64,000 nt of DNA from Calendula officinalis (GCA_963853835.1 OY970828.1:62302861-62366860); one strand, 5' to 3'; counted from the first letter of the stretch, positions 1 through 11,669 are shown. Notes: generated from the sequence alone by a model not told the origin. Translations and numbers: made by a program.

Positions 1-3000
1 CCATCACTTCTCGTTGGACATTCTTAATTCGTTCCACTATACTCGATACTACTTCAATACGCGTTAGCTTTCCCTTAATCGGCTTCTCATACACTTTTCG
101 GCTTAAGGCGTCGGCTACCACGTTGGCCTTCCCCGCATGGTAGACAATTTCACAATCATAATCTTGTATCAATTCGATCCATCTTCTTTGCCTCATATTT
201 AGGTCTTTTTGAGTAAAAACGTATTGAAGACTTTTGTGATCCGTATACAACGTACACCTTGTACCATATAAGTAGTGTCTCCATAACTTTAAAGCAAACA
301 CTATCGCCGCCAATTCTAGATCGTGAGTCGTGTACCTTTCTTCCGCATTCTTTAGTTTACTCGAGGCGTAGGCAATCACTTTCCCCCGTTGCATCAAAAC
401 ACAACCCAAACCTTTATGTGAAGCATCACTATACACGACGAAGTCTTTCATCCCCTCGGGTAACGTGAGAACCGGGGCGTTACACAATTTTTCTTTCAAC
501 GTGGCAAACGCTCTTTCTTGCTTTTCTCCCCACACGAACTCACTACTCTTTCGGGTCAACAATGTGAGTGGTGTCGCCACTCGAGAAAAGTCTTGAATAA
601 ATCGACGGTAATATCCGGCAAGGCCGAGAAAACTTCTCACTTCAGTTGGAGTTCGTGGCGGTTCCCACTTCATAACCGCTTCAATCTTTGACGGGTCAAC
701 TTTGATTCCTTCTCGGGACACGACATGACCAAGGAATTGGACTTCTCGAATCCAAAATTCACACTTAGAAAACTTAGCATACAATTTCTCCCGTTGTAGC
801 ACTTCTAATGTTTGTCTTAGATGACTCTCGTGTTCTTCTTCGGTTTTAGAATAAATAAGGATATCGTCGATAAATACGATAAGAAACTTGTCGAGGAATG
901 GTTTGCAAACCCGATTCATGAGATCCATAAAAATGGCCGGTGCATTAGTCAACCCGAATGGCATCACCAAAAACTCGTAATGCCCATAACGTGTACGAAA
1001 CGCCGTCTTCTCGGTATCTCCTTCTTTTACTCGAACTTGGTGGTAACCCGATCTCAAATCGATCTTCGAGAAATAGTCGGCACCTTGAAGTTGATCAAAC
1101 AAGTCGTCAATTCTAGGCAATGGATATCGGTTCTTAATAGTCATCTTGTTCAACTCTCGGTAGTCAATGCACATTCTCATTGAACCGTCTTTCTTCTTAA
1201 CAAACAATACGTGCGCACCCCACGGAGACGAACTTGGACGAATAAATCCTTTGTCGAGTAACTCTTGCAATTGGGACATCAATTCCCGCATTTCGGTGGG
1301 AGCCAAACGGTATGGAGCACGAGCTATCGGCGTCGCTCCCGGAACTAAATCAATACGGAATTCTACTTGCCTCTCCGGTGGCAATCCCGGTAAATCGTCG
1401 GGAAATACCTCGGGAAAATCCCGAATCACCTTTACATTTTCCACCGTCTTCTTCTCTTTCCTTCCATCTAATACATAAGCTAAAAATGACGAACACCCTT
1501 TGGCTAAACATTTCCTAGCTTTAACCGCGGTCATAAGACATGGCAAATGGTGTCGTCTCTCACCATACACATAAACTTTTTCATTGTCGGGAGTCCTAAT
1601 CGAGACTATCTTTTTCCCGCATAAAATTTTTGCTTGATTCTCACCCAACCAATCCATACCTATAACTATATCAAAACCCGCAATTTCCATGGGTAATAAA
1701 TTCACCTTAAACTTTCTCCCATCTATTTCCAATTCACAATTTCGACACATATGTTGAACTATGGAGGTTTTACCATCCGCAATTTCTATTTCATAAATTT
1801 CATCAAGAAGTTCTAACGGCACATTCAACATCACAACAAAATCATGTGACACAAACGAATAAGTAGCACCCGAGTCAAATAAGATCCGGGCGGGAATAGA
1901 ATTTACGAGTAGGGTACCTGAAACGACATCGTGGGCCTCCTTGGCTTCTTCTCGGGTAAGTTGGAAGGACCGTCCCTTGACTTTTGTCGGCTCCGCTTTC
2001 TTTTGAGCGGTCGACACCATGGTCTCACTTCCCTTCTTCGGGCATGCATTGCTATAGTGCCCTTTTTCATGGCACGAATAGCACTCGATTTCATCCAACG
2101 GTTTGGCCCGGCAATCCCTTGCCATATGCCCCGGCCTTCCACACTTGAAACACGACTTCGAATCCACCAAACATTCCCCCTTGTGGTCTTTGCCACACTT
2201 CTTACAAGCACCAACACTCGATTGCTTAGAGAAGGTCGGGGTGAACTTTCCCTTCTTCACCGAACCCGAGCTCCCCTCAAACTTCCTCTTCTCAAACCTT
2301 TCAACCTTTGGCCTCTCGTTGATTCTTCTTTGGCCAACTTCTTCAACATTTCTCGCCGCACCGATAGCCTCATCGAGTGTGGCGGCCCTTTTAACTTCCA
2401 ACTCATACTCCCACGGGAGTCCATTGGCATACCGAACAATCCGGGATCTCTCATCCGGATACAATTTGATCACAAACGGGATCAATCCCGTGAACTTCTT
2501 AGTGTACTCATCGACACTCAAACCACCTTTCTTCAAATGAACGAATTCTTCTTGAAGTTTTTCTAAGTTTCTCTCGGGGCAAAACTTTGCCTTCAACCGT
2601 TTCACAAACTCATCCCAAGTCATCTTGTACATCGCCCTCTTTCCCAATGTTTCATACAAAGTATCCCACCACACGAGGGCCTCATCCTTCAACAACCGGG
2701 AAGCATAAATCACCATATCACCTTCCTTGCATTTACTAGCTTCAAGGACTTGTTCGGTTTCACGGATCCAACGGATCGTGACTTTCGGTTCGGAGCTACC
2801 AAAGTAGTTATCGGGCTTGAAAGCCATAAAACTCTTATAAGTACATCCTTTTCTTTCCCTCGGCTCGGGGTCACTTTCTTCCTCAGTTGAAGACCTTTCA
2901 GTTTGAGAAACGCTACTCGACTTGCTCTTCGTGCGGGGTGGAGATTCCTCCCGCCTTTCACGTGCCTTATGCTCGTTGAGGATTCGGTTCACATCCTCGT

Positions 3001-3187
3001 TCACTATGTCCCTCATTTGATTGAACATAGTTTGGAGGTGTTCTACGGTGACCGGGGTGTGAGTATTCCTATCAACACCCGAATTCTCCTCCCCTTCCCG
3101 AGGTGGAGGGCCAAACACCGGTTCGGCAATGTTGTTCGAATCTTGCCCTTGATCAAGTGGGCCTCTTGTACTTCTAGTTCTCACCAT
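1..3187 (-). CDS. Ty3/gypsy gag-pol polyprotein, 3' end beyond window
   Basis: One reading frame runs from an ATG at 3187 to the window edge with no stop (about 1,062 codons), so this copy may be young. Order of domains: gag (residues about 1-340), two zinc knuckles (CFKCGRPGHMARDC near 345-359, CYSCHEKGHYSNAC near 367-380), aspartic protease (DSGATYSF near 434), reverse transcriptase (CIDYRELNKMT near 670, active-site FIDDILIYS near 776), then RNase H (YSDASHKGLG near 918, TDHKSL near 981). Integrase should follow to the left, outside the window. The order PR-RT-RNase H with the DDI active site is that of Ty3/gypsy. The frame begins about 240 bp inside the 5' LTR and the tRNA primer site, as expected. 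Short ORFs on either strand over this stretch are shadows of it. Gag and pol are in a single frame, as in many plant gypsy elements. Confidence 0.93.
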   Translation of the reverse strand, partial: MVRTRSTRGPLDQGQDSNNIAEPVFGPPPREGEENSGVDRNTHTPVTVEHLQTMFNQMRDIVNEDVNRILNEHKARERREESPPRTKSKSSSVSQTERSSTEEESDPEPRERKGCTYKSFMAFKPDNYFGSSEPKVTIRWIRETEQVLEASKCKEGDMVIYASRLLKDEALVWWDTLYETLGKRAMYKMTWDEFVKRLKAKFCPERNLEKLQEEFVHLKKGGLSVDEYTKKFTGLIPFVIKLYPDERSRIVRYANGLPWEYELEVKRAATLDEAIGAARNVEEVGQRRINERPKVERFEKRKFEGSSGSVKKGKFTPTFSKQSSVGACKKCGKDHKGECLVDSKSCFKCGRPGHMARDCRAKPLDEIECYSCHEKGHYSNACPKKGSETMVSTAQKKAEPTKVKGRSFQLTREEAKEAHDVVSGTLLVNSIPARILFDSGATYSFVSHDFVVMLNVPLELLDEIYEIEIADGKTSIVQHMCRNCELEIDGRKFKVNLLPMEIAGFDIVIGMDWLGENQAKILCGKKIVSIRTPDNEKVYVYGERRHHLPCLMTAVKARKCLAKGCSSFLAYVLDGRKEKKTVENVKVIRDFPEVFPDDLPGLPPERQVEFRIDLVPGATPIARAPYRLAPTEMRELMSQLQELLDKGFIRPSSSPWGAHVLFVKKKDGSMRMCIDYRELNKMTIKNRYPLPRIDDLFDQLQGADYFSKIDLRSGYHQVRVKEGDTEKTAFRTRYGHYEFLVMPFGLTNAPAIFMDLMNRVCKPFLDKFLIVFIDDILIYSKTEEEHESHLRQTLEVLQREKLYAKFSKCEFWIREVQFLGHVVSREGIKVDPSKIEAVMKWEPPRTPTEVRSFLGLAGYYRRFIQDFSRVATPLTLLTRKSSEFVWGEKQERAFATLKEKLCNAPVLTLPEGMKDFVVYSDASHKGLGCVLMQRGKVIAYASSKLKNAEERYTTHDLELAAIVFALKLWRHYLYGTRCTLYTDHKSLQYVFTQKDLNMRQRRWIELIQDYDCEIVYHAGKANVVADALSRKVYEKPIKGKLTRIEVVSSIVERIKNVQREVM

Positions 3188-3410
3188 TTTGCTATAATAA
3201 GACATTAATCATTTAGAAGTCAATTCATCAAAGTAACGGTAACATTGACCGTCCCAAAACCAAATATGACTTAATCCTTCAAGGTCAACCCTATTGAACC
3301 TACACTTAAGGTCTCAATAGCCATTTCACGAGTATCCTATGGAACCTACGGTCCTACTAGCTCAGTTTAAGTCTAGGATGGTCAACTCAACCTAGTTCAC
3401 TTAAACTATA

Positions 3411-3422
3411 GCTCTGATACCA
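3411..3422 (-). other. Primer-binding site of gypsy element 1
   Basis: On the minus strand this reads TGGTATCAGAGC, the usual plant retrotransposon primer site complementary to the 3' end of initiator tRNA-Met. It lies 3 bp from the LTR end, which fixes the LTR edge and the minus-strand orientation. Confidence 0.9.
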
Positions 3423-3831
3423 AGTTGTAACACCTCATTTTTCAAAATAACATTTAAATAACATTTAAACCAAAATACATAATGTTGTAATGGTGTCAAA
3501 TACCAGTTTTACAAAAACGAAAAGGGTTCTTGTTCGAGATTATCAGAGTTTACAAAAACGGTCTTAACCGTAGGATAAGGACTCTAATCAACAACACCGA
3601 GCTAATCTCAACAAGGCCTCTTCTAAACGGGCCTCCTAGATCTTCGATCCCGAACCTGAGTACATAGCAAAAACACAAACATAGTACGTGAGACAAAATT
3701 GCCTCGTGAGATACATGGGTTTTAGACCCGATAAACAATTAGTCAAATAATATCATTTAAATTAAAATAATATTACTAGGTTCGTTTGGGTCACTTCATT
3801 ACTTTCATCATTTGGCCAATGTCAAGATAAT

Positions 3832-3980
3832 CGGAATGCCTCCAATCTATCAAGACCATCATATCCACGGTAACCGGAATGCCTCCAATCTACCGGGACT
3901 CACGGGTATTGGGTAATCGGAATGCCTCCAATCTACCACTAACCTTAAGGTACCGTAATAACCGGAATGCCTCCAATCTA
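3832..3980. repeat. 43-bp minisatellite inside LTR 1
   Basis: An 18-bp core CGGAATGCCTCCAATCTA occurs four times, at 3832, 3875, 3918 and 3963, spaced 43, 43 and 45 bp. A diverged fifth core (GAATGCCTCAAATCTTCC) lies near 4262. Confidence 0.9.
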
Positions 3981-4750
3981 CTACGGCCCTAGGGACATCA
4001 TCATCGTCAACATTCTCATCTTTTATCGTCATGAGCCTATAGCTCCATTATTTCTTATTCAATCAATCATTCAACCGTCATACAAGCAATTCATCATATA
4101 TCACATAAATGACTAAATTACTTTAAGACTCGATAAAAATCATTTAATCATAAAAACATTTACTAGCTATGTACCCAGTTTGAAAGTTCACATGTACTCA
4201 CCTTTGCCAAGCTTATCCAATGTTGTGTTTCCTTGAACACCAATATCACTTTCCAAGATTTGAATGCCTCAAATCTTCCAACCGACAATCTATATCAAAA
4301 CCAATACAATGGTTTGCATTAATCATCTATACTAACTACGTAATCCATGGCTAGCTAACTACTAGCACCATTTTCCCCAAAATTACCAAACCCTAATTTC
4401 ATAAATCACCATATTTTCGTGTATCCATAACATGACCACATTTTCCTTGTTAAAATACCATAGATCTAAGTTATATAACTTCCATTTAATCATTCATGAA
4501 CATTTCCATAACTAGGGTTTGAGATTCAAGCTTTCCCTACTTGAATCTATGGCTAGAAACTCAAAAGAAGTGAAGATTTACCTTGGATCTTCAACTAGGA
4601 GCAAGAATCACCAAGATTTGATGAAGAAATCAGCTCCAAATGATGGTTTGCACCCAAAATCGTCTATGAACTCGAGAGAAGAAAACTAGGGTTTGTAAAT
4701 GCATTAAATGAGCTTCAACCCGACTTTAATGCTGCCAGACAGGAGATCAC

Positions 4751-4892
4751 GACGCGAACAATAGTTCGCGTCGCTAACTTTGCGACTTTTACACTTCGCG
4801 ATCGTTATGCAGGCGAGAACTATTTCGCGATGAAAGGCCAAACTCCCTGGCCCGTGTTCCCGATCGTGACCATGACTTCGCGTCGCGAAGTC
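4751..4892. repeat. GC-rich palindromes inside LTR 1
   Basis: Two perfect inverted repeats stand out in an AT-rich LTR: GACGCGAAC with a 4-nt loop to GTTCGCGTC (4751-4772), and GACTTCGCG/CGCGAAGTC around one T (4874-4892). Further TTCGCGA-type motifs lie between them. They lie 170-315 bp from the outer LTR edge, in the expected U3 region. Confidence 0.8.
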
Positions 4893-5735
4893 CCTTAGGC
4901 AGCAGGGCTGCACTTTTTCATTCTTGTCTCGACTCGGTTTTGCCCATAACTTTCTCGTACGGTGTCCAAACGACACGAAACCAATCCCTACGTTCTTTAA
5001 ACGATTTAACCTTATTTATCATATTTTTGTACAATTTATTTATTTACAAAATTCGGGTCGTTACATTTATGGTCCACTCAAACAATGCATCTCATATTAT
5101 ACAATAAGGTCTTCATAGTTTTAAGGCAAAACAACAATTGTAAATCTTCAAGTTGTGGTTTAGATAATCCTTCACATGTTTTTTTAATAATCTAAAATCG
5201 TAGACAATCTCTCAATTTCCTTATATACGGTCGATTCAAAATCTATAATGTTACATTCCGTTCATCATTCCATCGAAATGTTCCACTCTTTTACGTTTTA
5301 ACTTTGTTTCAGTACTCACAATTTTTAATCTTTGCTATCAAACTTACGGTCATAATACACTAAATTTCAGAATATATATTTCTTAATCAAAATTCGCATC
5401 AATTATTACATGAAACATCGTCCAATCTCATCTTGTCCAATACTTCTCTCTAGTAATTTTCAAATCAAATCCAATTTTATAATATGTTAGGGATAACATC
5501 AATCAATCATTCACAAAATAATCCAAAATAATCAACAGTCTAGGTTTATGCAGTCAATTTTCATACTCCAATTCTAGTTCGAGAGACATTTTAAGCAAAT
5601 TCATCATATTATCTTTCAGGTCATTCAGAAATCATTCAGATATCTATCATTATCTATCTTTCATATTTTACACCCATAAAAAAGGTAATAATAGATTCAC
5701 ATTTATGGAACCAATATATTCATTCCTCACTCTTC

Positions 5736-6370
5736 AAGTCACTACATGTGACACAACATGATATGGTAAAAAATTTCTCTTTCTTATACCAACCGCTAGT
5801 CTTACTTAGACTATTCAGCCAACGTCTATAATTACATCAATTTTAATTATAAGCTTTATATTTTAGGGGTTTACAATAATTACCACTATACTCAAATTAA
5901 TCTATAGTTACATATATTGTGACTGGAGCCGACATACAACCTATCATCTTCACTTCTCGTGAAGCGAAGGAAAAAACCATACAATTAATTTCAACTTATC
6001 ATCAATTTAGAAAAGACATAAATGAGCTATCTGCTCCAACATTGAGTAACACGAACACTTAATGAACAACTGACACCTCGCAAGTCACTATGTGTGACCC
6101 GACAGGCCACAGTAATGATTCCCTATTCCCTTACTCTAAACACTAGTCCCACCTGGACCACACAGTATATATTTATGATTACATCAATCTCAATTATAAG
6201 CGTCTCATTAAGGAATCTTTACAATAATTATTATCAAAATCAAATTCAACTTCAGTCACAGATATTGTGACTGTAATTAAACACTACCAATCATCTTCAA
6301 TTCTCATGAAGTGAAGGAACACAAAATCAATTACTTTCAATATATCACATATTTGCACAAAACATGTATA
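5736..6370. repeat. Diverged ~345-bp tandem duplication
   Basis: Two blocks follow each other in the same order with shared words: CAAGTCACTA...TGTGAC (5737 and 6081), ATTACATCAATYT...AATTATAAGC (5832 and 6179), and TCACAATATATGTG-type and TCTCRTGAAGYGAAGGAA words at the ends. The offset is about 345 bp. Divergence is substantial, so the duplication is old. Confidence 0.65.
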
Positions 6371-6376
6371 AACAAT

Positions 6377-7409
6377 TTACTCTAATATTACGTGACATAA
6401 GTAAAGTATTAAGTTTATCGAAAACATACCCGTTATATCATCACCAGTGATGGTAGCAACATCCACCGTCATCTGGTAAGCTCTACTCCCAGGAAAAGTA
6501 GCATTCTTTCTCTTTTGTCTCGCAGATGACAATCCCCGACCACCCAGTCCTTGACCTATACCCACTTTCTTTTCTGTCTCACTTTAACAATTCCACCACA
6601 CACTACGAGGGAGTTCACAATCCTTTGCCATATATCTGATTGTTCCACACCATCAAACTCTTTGACTCGACACTATCTGTTTGTCTTTGATTTTGATTCC
6701 CTTGTCTCTGATTTTCACGCCCTTTTCTATTTTGTCAGAATCAAGAATATTAATATCTTACTTTCTTTAATGACATGTTTTCCTTATTCTTTACATTTCA
6801 GGTTTTAACATCACTCTCAACTGATTTTGGCCGTCATAAAAGCCCGAGATGAGGTACTGACTAACCTAACGGTGCCCCTATACTCTGGAAACAACTCCAA
6901 TAAACTGTCGTACCTGTGAAGTCTCATCGTATACCCACCATTATATAAATTTCAACTTCTTATTAAACAGTTTTATCAACTCAGCAACTGTCATTTCCTC
7001 GGTCATTTGTAGTGTTATAAACTCTTTTCTGATTCGAACCATCAGAAAAATACTAAAGTGTGGTTCACAAGGTCTGTCTTTAAATTGATTCCAAGTATTA
7101 TAATCCTCTAATTGTTTATAAGTACATTATTGTTCCAATCTCATATGTAATGGAAATCCCAAGTAATGATACGGTTATGATCCCCGAATTAGAGATGAAA
7201 AATATGATTGTGGTCGTGTTAACTGAGGTGTATGATGTAATGATGCTGAGATTGAATGTGTAACTAACTGAGTTGTAACAACTGTAGAAACCTACACTCG
7301 TGAAATCCAAACTTGTTGTTTTAATTCATGCACTTTATTTTTGAATCCCCTGTATCTGATGCGCCAATATTTCCTGGATCAAGGGGGTCGGGTTTTCTTT
7401 ATCTGCCAT
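6377..7409 (-). pseudogene. Gypsy element 2 gag/protease remnant
   Basis: An ATG at 7409 opens MADKENPTPLIQEI and meets a stop within about 25 codons. Further on, near 6600-6650, a decayed zinc knuckle reads YMAKDCELP, and at 6410-6500 a segment RAYQMTVDVATITGDDITGMF matches the usual gag-protease linker that precedes the DSGA protease motif in plant gypsy elements. The pieces are in different frames with stops between them, so it is a pseudogene. The assignment is from family resemblance, not alignment. Confidence 0.6.
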
Positions 7410-7604
7410 ACCTGTAAACTCAATCACAACATCTCACAAATTTTTAGTTTAAACCGTTAGTACCTAACATACTAACCTCTTACATACTAACCTCTTACAT
7501 ACTAATCACACTTTCCTAATCCCCACACACTAGGAATGTTTGACCAAACTTGAGCCAAGATTTGGGAATGCTACACCTAACTATGTACACACCGCCAAAT
7601 CAAG

Positions 7605-7616
7605 GCTCTGATACCA
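7605..7616 (-). other. Primer-binding site of gypsy element 2
   Basis: On the minus strand this reads TGGTATCAGAGC, 3 bp from the LTR edge at 7620, the same layout as element 1. Confidence 0.88.
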
Positions 7617-7619
7617 AAT

Positions 7620-9739
7620 TGTAACACCGTAATTTTCATGCCATTTTTTTTTTTTAGAAAACACGGAAGCGTTTAAACTAATTAATTTACAGATGATGTA
7701 AAAGTAAAGTAATTTAATATTTACAAAACGGTGTTATAAACTTTCGGGCTCAACTTCAAAAAAAACTCTTTTTGATTTGGTCATCCATTCCTAATCAGAG
7801 CTTCCCAAAAACCTACAAAAGAATCAATACAGTGGGGGATTAGCACAAAGCTAAGTGAATGAAAATATAACATTTTATATTGTCTAAGTACAACAATCTC
7901 GTTTAACAACCTTCGCAGATTCATAATCTTTACGGATTCACAATCTTTACAGATTCACAAATAACGAGAGGTACGGCGGTTTTGCAGAACCTTACAACTG
8001 TTGTGGGCCTAACAACAGTTTACCGATAGCCCTTTACTCATTAGCAATGGTAAAGCTTCCTTAAGACACAACGAATATGCCAAGGTACAATTACCGTTAT
8101 CTAACAGTAAACGAAAGCCCAGCCACCCAGTCAAGCTGCCTCTATACTTTTTCATGTGCACATATCGATTAATTAACACATAGCCAGTTAATTAACATAT
8201 ACCATTAATACCGGTCCTGAAATAACGAAGCAGTACTAATGAATCAGCACTAACTGATCAGCATTACTGAATCAGCACTAACGGGATCAACACTAACTGA
8301 TCAACATTAACTGATCAGCACTAACGGGATCAGCACTAACTGATCAGCACTAACTGATCAGCACTAACAGGGTCAGAACTAACTGATCAGCACTAACGGG
8401 GTCAGCACTAACTGATCAGCACTAACGGAGTCAGCACTAACGGAATCAGCATTAAACACTTTCAATTGCAACCAAAATCATTGCAACTTAAACAATACAA
8501 AGGTTATAAATTCACTCACCTTTGCCAAGTCTTTTTTCACTCAGTTGTCTAATATCACTGAGCCTCTTTTCCTTTTCCTGATAATCAAAACAATACCCGA
8601 ATTAGTAATCATGTTCTATCAAACATTTAAATTAACGAACCCACAAAACACCTGCATTTAGTAATATACAATCACCATTTTGAATTCATAAAAGTTAACT
8701 AGTAAAAATAACTTTTAACAATTATCTTCATTTTGACCCAAACACCACATACTTGTTAACTATCTATTCTAAGTGTATGTCAAATTTCCAGCTTTGACCC
8801 GAAGTTAAAGTTCCAAAATTGACTAATTTAATACTTGAAGCAAATTTAACCAAACACCAAGTTATTCATGGCAAACCTTCCGATTCTTATTAAAGTAAGT
8901 TATTAATCAGATTTATTAGTTAAAACATAATCGTTTAACCTAAGACAACAATTATTGAACAAAAAGCACAATTTTAAGAAATTAGGCTAAACACCCATTT
9001 TCTTCACGATCACCTAAATACCAACTTATCTATGACAAATTTTGTAGTAACATTCAAAATCATTATACATTAACTCAATCTAAAATATATATACGTGAAC
9101 ACAAAACATCAATTAAAGAAACATTGAGTCTCTTTTTTTAACCCTTTTTCTTCAAAAAAAACCCATCCGTTGAGGTTTGAGATGAAATCATCAAATTAGT
9201 AGGAATTAATTAAACTAACCACAATTATCAATAATTAACAAAGGCTTTAAGAACACCATGCAAGAATAAAAACATACCTATTACTTTGAACAATTCGAAG
9301 TTAATTCATGGCAGAGACTAAAAGTTCTTCGAGTATATCTCAACCTTAATTAGTATTGGAAGAAAATGAAAGGCTGTATCATTTTGGAGGAACACGTGTG
9401 AAATGAGGAGCAAACAAGCCTTATGTATCAAACACATGTCTATACGTGTCATATGGAAAATGAGTTTTTAATTATCTTAAAACATGTTTTAATATACAAG
9501 TTATTTAATTAAACATTAAACGGTCCAAACTAACTTAGTTTAAGGCTATGAAGATATATTTATAACTTTGGTTCAAAAACAGATCTAATGATATAAAAAT
9601 CATTAAAATATTATATACTTTAATTTTAACTAATTTTAACCCCTTGGTTAAAATATCAATTAATTTAAATAAATAACATATAACATTTATCACTTACCGA
9701 AAGTAAAAAAAATACTAGACCGGGTTTCTGGGTGTTACA
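7620..9739 (-). mobile_element. 5' LTR of gypsy element 2 (2,120 bp)
   Basis: It starts TGTAACACC and ends GGTGTTACA, a perfect 9-bp inverted terminal repeat, and it adjoins a primer site. The first nine bases are the same as those of LTR 1, so both elements may be of related lineages. A 14-15-bp minisatellite lies inside. No coding sequence is seen in it. Confidence 0.85.
8241..8455. repeat. 14-15-bp minisatellite in LTR 2
   Basis: Repeats of the form TCAGCACTAACTGA and TCAGCACTAACGGGA alternate about fifteen times. Units differ by one to three bases; the two main types are interleaved. Confidence 0.88.
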
Positions 9740-9780
9740 ACTGGGATTAAACCTAATACTTAAACCCTAAAGGATTGGGA

Positions 9781-10714
9781 TGTTGGAAATTTAGATTAGA
9801 TTAACAAGAAAGAAACCTTCTACGAAGAACTCGAACACACACAAAGCTTGTGTGGTTCGATCGACCATCAACCAAAGAACCCTAGGGTTCTTTGGCCGAA
9901 TTCGTCCAAGAGGGGAGAAGGGAGAAAAGGGTTTCCCAAAACATACCTTATTGCTTGCTTAAGATAGTCCACTGATGATGAACAAATCGAGCGACCTTCT
10001 AGTTGATCTAATCAATGAACTTGTTCTTCGAAACTCGAAGAACACGAAGAACGTGAAGAACGAATGAAGAACACAAGCTTGTGTTCTTCCTTGATCTCGG
10101 TCAAATGGAGGAGGGAAGGGGTTAGGGATTTCGTGTGATATGGTGTAACCAAATAAGGGAGCCTTAAGCCTTCTATATATAATAGAAGGACTTTCACTTA
10201 GGGCCCTTCTAGTTTAATTAAGATCAATCTTTTAATTAAACTTATTACTTACACTTTAAACCCTTATAGTTTTACTAGTTATTATTGTCACACTTAATTA
10301 TCAAATATCTTAGTATTATACACTTATATATTTCAGTACACATATACACGAAATATATATATACTTGTGTTTTATACTTTTAACAATTAACTAGACAATA
10401 ATATTATCCAATCACTATACGATTTAATACCTTTAAATCATATCATGGATAATCTTTAATTAACATATTGTATATCTACTCAACTGATAAATGTACAAAT
10501 ACTTGTATTAATTAGTTAGTTAAACTAATCCAGTAATAAGTTAAACTTAACTTAATACTTAACAGATTCATAATGACTATTATGAATCATTCCTCTTCGT
10601 AGTATCATTGCATATCTTGCTCGTATTACATGCACTCACCGGTGTGACCCTTAAGTGTTTCGTAGGCATGGATGTGTCATCATAGGTTGACTAACTGTGC
10701 ACATAATTCCAACA
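9781..10714 (-). mobile_element. Ty1/copia-type 3' LTR (934 bp)
   Basis: It is bounded by TGTTGGAA and TTCCAACA (8-bp inverted termini). Just outside, on the minus strand, CAAGTGGGAG is a typical copia polypurine tract, so this is a 3' LTR and the element body lies to the right. Forty bases separate it from gypsy LTR 2. Confidence 0.8.
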
Positions 10715-11361
10715 GACTCCCACTTGTGGAAGTTCGTAACCTTTGTCTTAATGACACGAGCTACATTGGCCTTCTAGATGGGCATGTAGGTAACCAACCC
10801 CATGAAAACAGCTTATGTAACTCAGGTATAGTTTTTGAGAAACTCTTTTAATAGCATTGCCTAGTAAAGAACACTCCGTCTTTACTTCTTGGGTAACGTT
10901 GTTAGGTTCATCCCTTGCAGCACGATATTTGTGATAACGAATACGAGCATGGTAGAAATTATCAACTCTTGTATTCGAAATCATTTCTTGACTTCTTGAC
11001 TTAAACTGTTGTGATATACGACAAAGAACAAATCAGTTCGTTTCGGCATGGCCATGCACTTGTCAGCTTTTATCATGTCAATGGACCCATAAATATCTCT
11101 CCTAAAAAGGAGGCGCAATTACCATCTTGTTATATTTCGATTCAAAATACAACTTCCTCTGTACCCAGTAAGACCTCGTATGACAACCATATTTCAGGCT
11201 TGTCTAAGACGAACCAAAATACATTAGTCATTGTATCCTATACCAAATACCTCAGGCTTAAGGACAATCCTAGTGAATAATACTTTTGAACTTTTCAGCC
11301 ACGAAGTATTATCACGGTGGTCAATCCAATATTCGTTGAGCTCCAACTGAATATCACCGAT
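10715..11361 (-). mobile_element. Copia internal 3' end, truncated
   Basis: This stretch follows the polypurine tract and has no coding frame I can recognise; short ORFs in it look like chance. It stops where the inverted-repeat element at 11362 begins, so the copia body is cut off there or lost. Confidence 0.45.
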
Positions 11362-11557
11362 GTTAGAATCCGGTGAGTATTCAGAAATCGGTGAAGATTG
11401 CGAGGACAATTTTCAACCAATCATTCTTAAAAATTTGGATCATTTTCAGAAATTTTGGATCTTTATGAGGTAACATTTTTTGACAATGATCCAAAATTTA
11501 TGAAAATGATCCATATTTTTTAAAATGATTGGTTGAGAATTGTCCTTTAAATCCTCA

Positions 11558-11559
<2 letters not shown>
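11362..11559. mobile_element. Small inverted-repeat element, first of the (TA)n chain
   Basis: The left end GGTGAAGATTGCGAGGACAA and, inverted, the right end GGTGAGGATTTAAAGGACAA both continue into YTCAACCAATCATT; the centre repeats AATGATCCA. It ends directly at a long (TA)n run. A partial copy of the same type lies near 54400-54588. Confidence 0.65.
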
Positions 11560-11645
<86 letters not shown>

Positions 11646-11669
11646 AGAGAGAGAGAGAGAGAGAGAGAG
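11560..11669. repeat. (TA)n followed by (AG)n microsatellite
   Basis: About 41 TA units (11560-11642) followed by about 13 AG units. ORFs reading through it as alternating YI and RE are artefacts. Confidence 0.97.

Larger units (their letters stand above)
3426..5065 (-). mobile_element. 5' LTR of gypsy element 1 (1,640 bp)
   Basis: The block begins TGTAACACC and ends GTTACA on the plus strand, so it is bounded by TG...CA with a short inverted terminal repeat, and it sits next to the primer site at 3411-3422. The 3' LTR is outside the window, so LTR identity and target duplication cannot be read. To the right it abuts the interior of another gypsy element, so it appears to have inserted into that older copy. 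It holds a 43-bp minisatellite and two GC-rich palindromes, described separately. Confidence 0.85.
5066..7619 (-). mobile_element. Interior of older gypsy element 2, decayed
   Basis: The stretch lies between LTR 1 and the primer site of LTR 2. Only its gag and protease-leading portion (6377-7409) can be recognised. The part from 5066 to 6376 is AT-rich, has no coding frame I can recognise, and holds a diverged tandem duplication. The rest of the element presumably continues left of element 1, beyond the window. Confidence 0.6.

Noticed and set aside
821..1183. Plus-strand ORFs across 259-3208
   Set aside because: They are antisense or off-frame shadows of the minus-strand gag-pol frame, which is open without a break and carries the retroviral-type motifs.
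3832..3980. CRISPR-like array (regular repeats and spacers)
   Set aside because: Repeats of 18 bp at 43-bp spacing lie inside a plant LTR, spacers are similar to each other, and there are no cas genes; it is a minisatellite.
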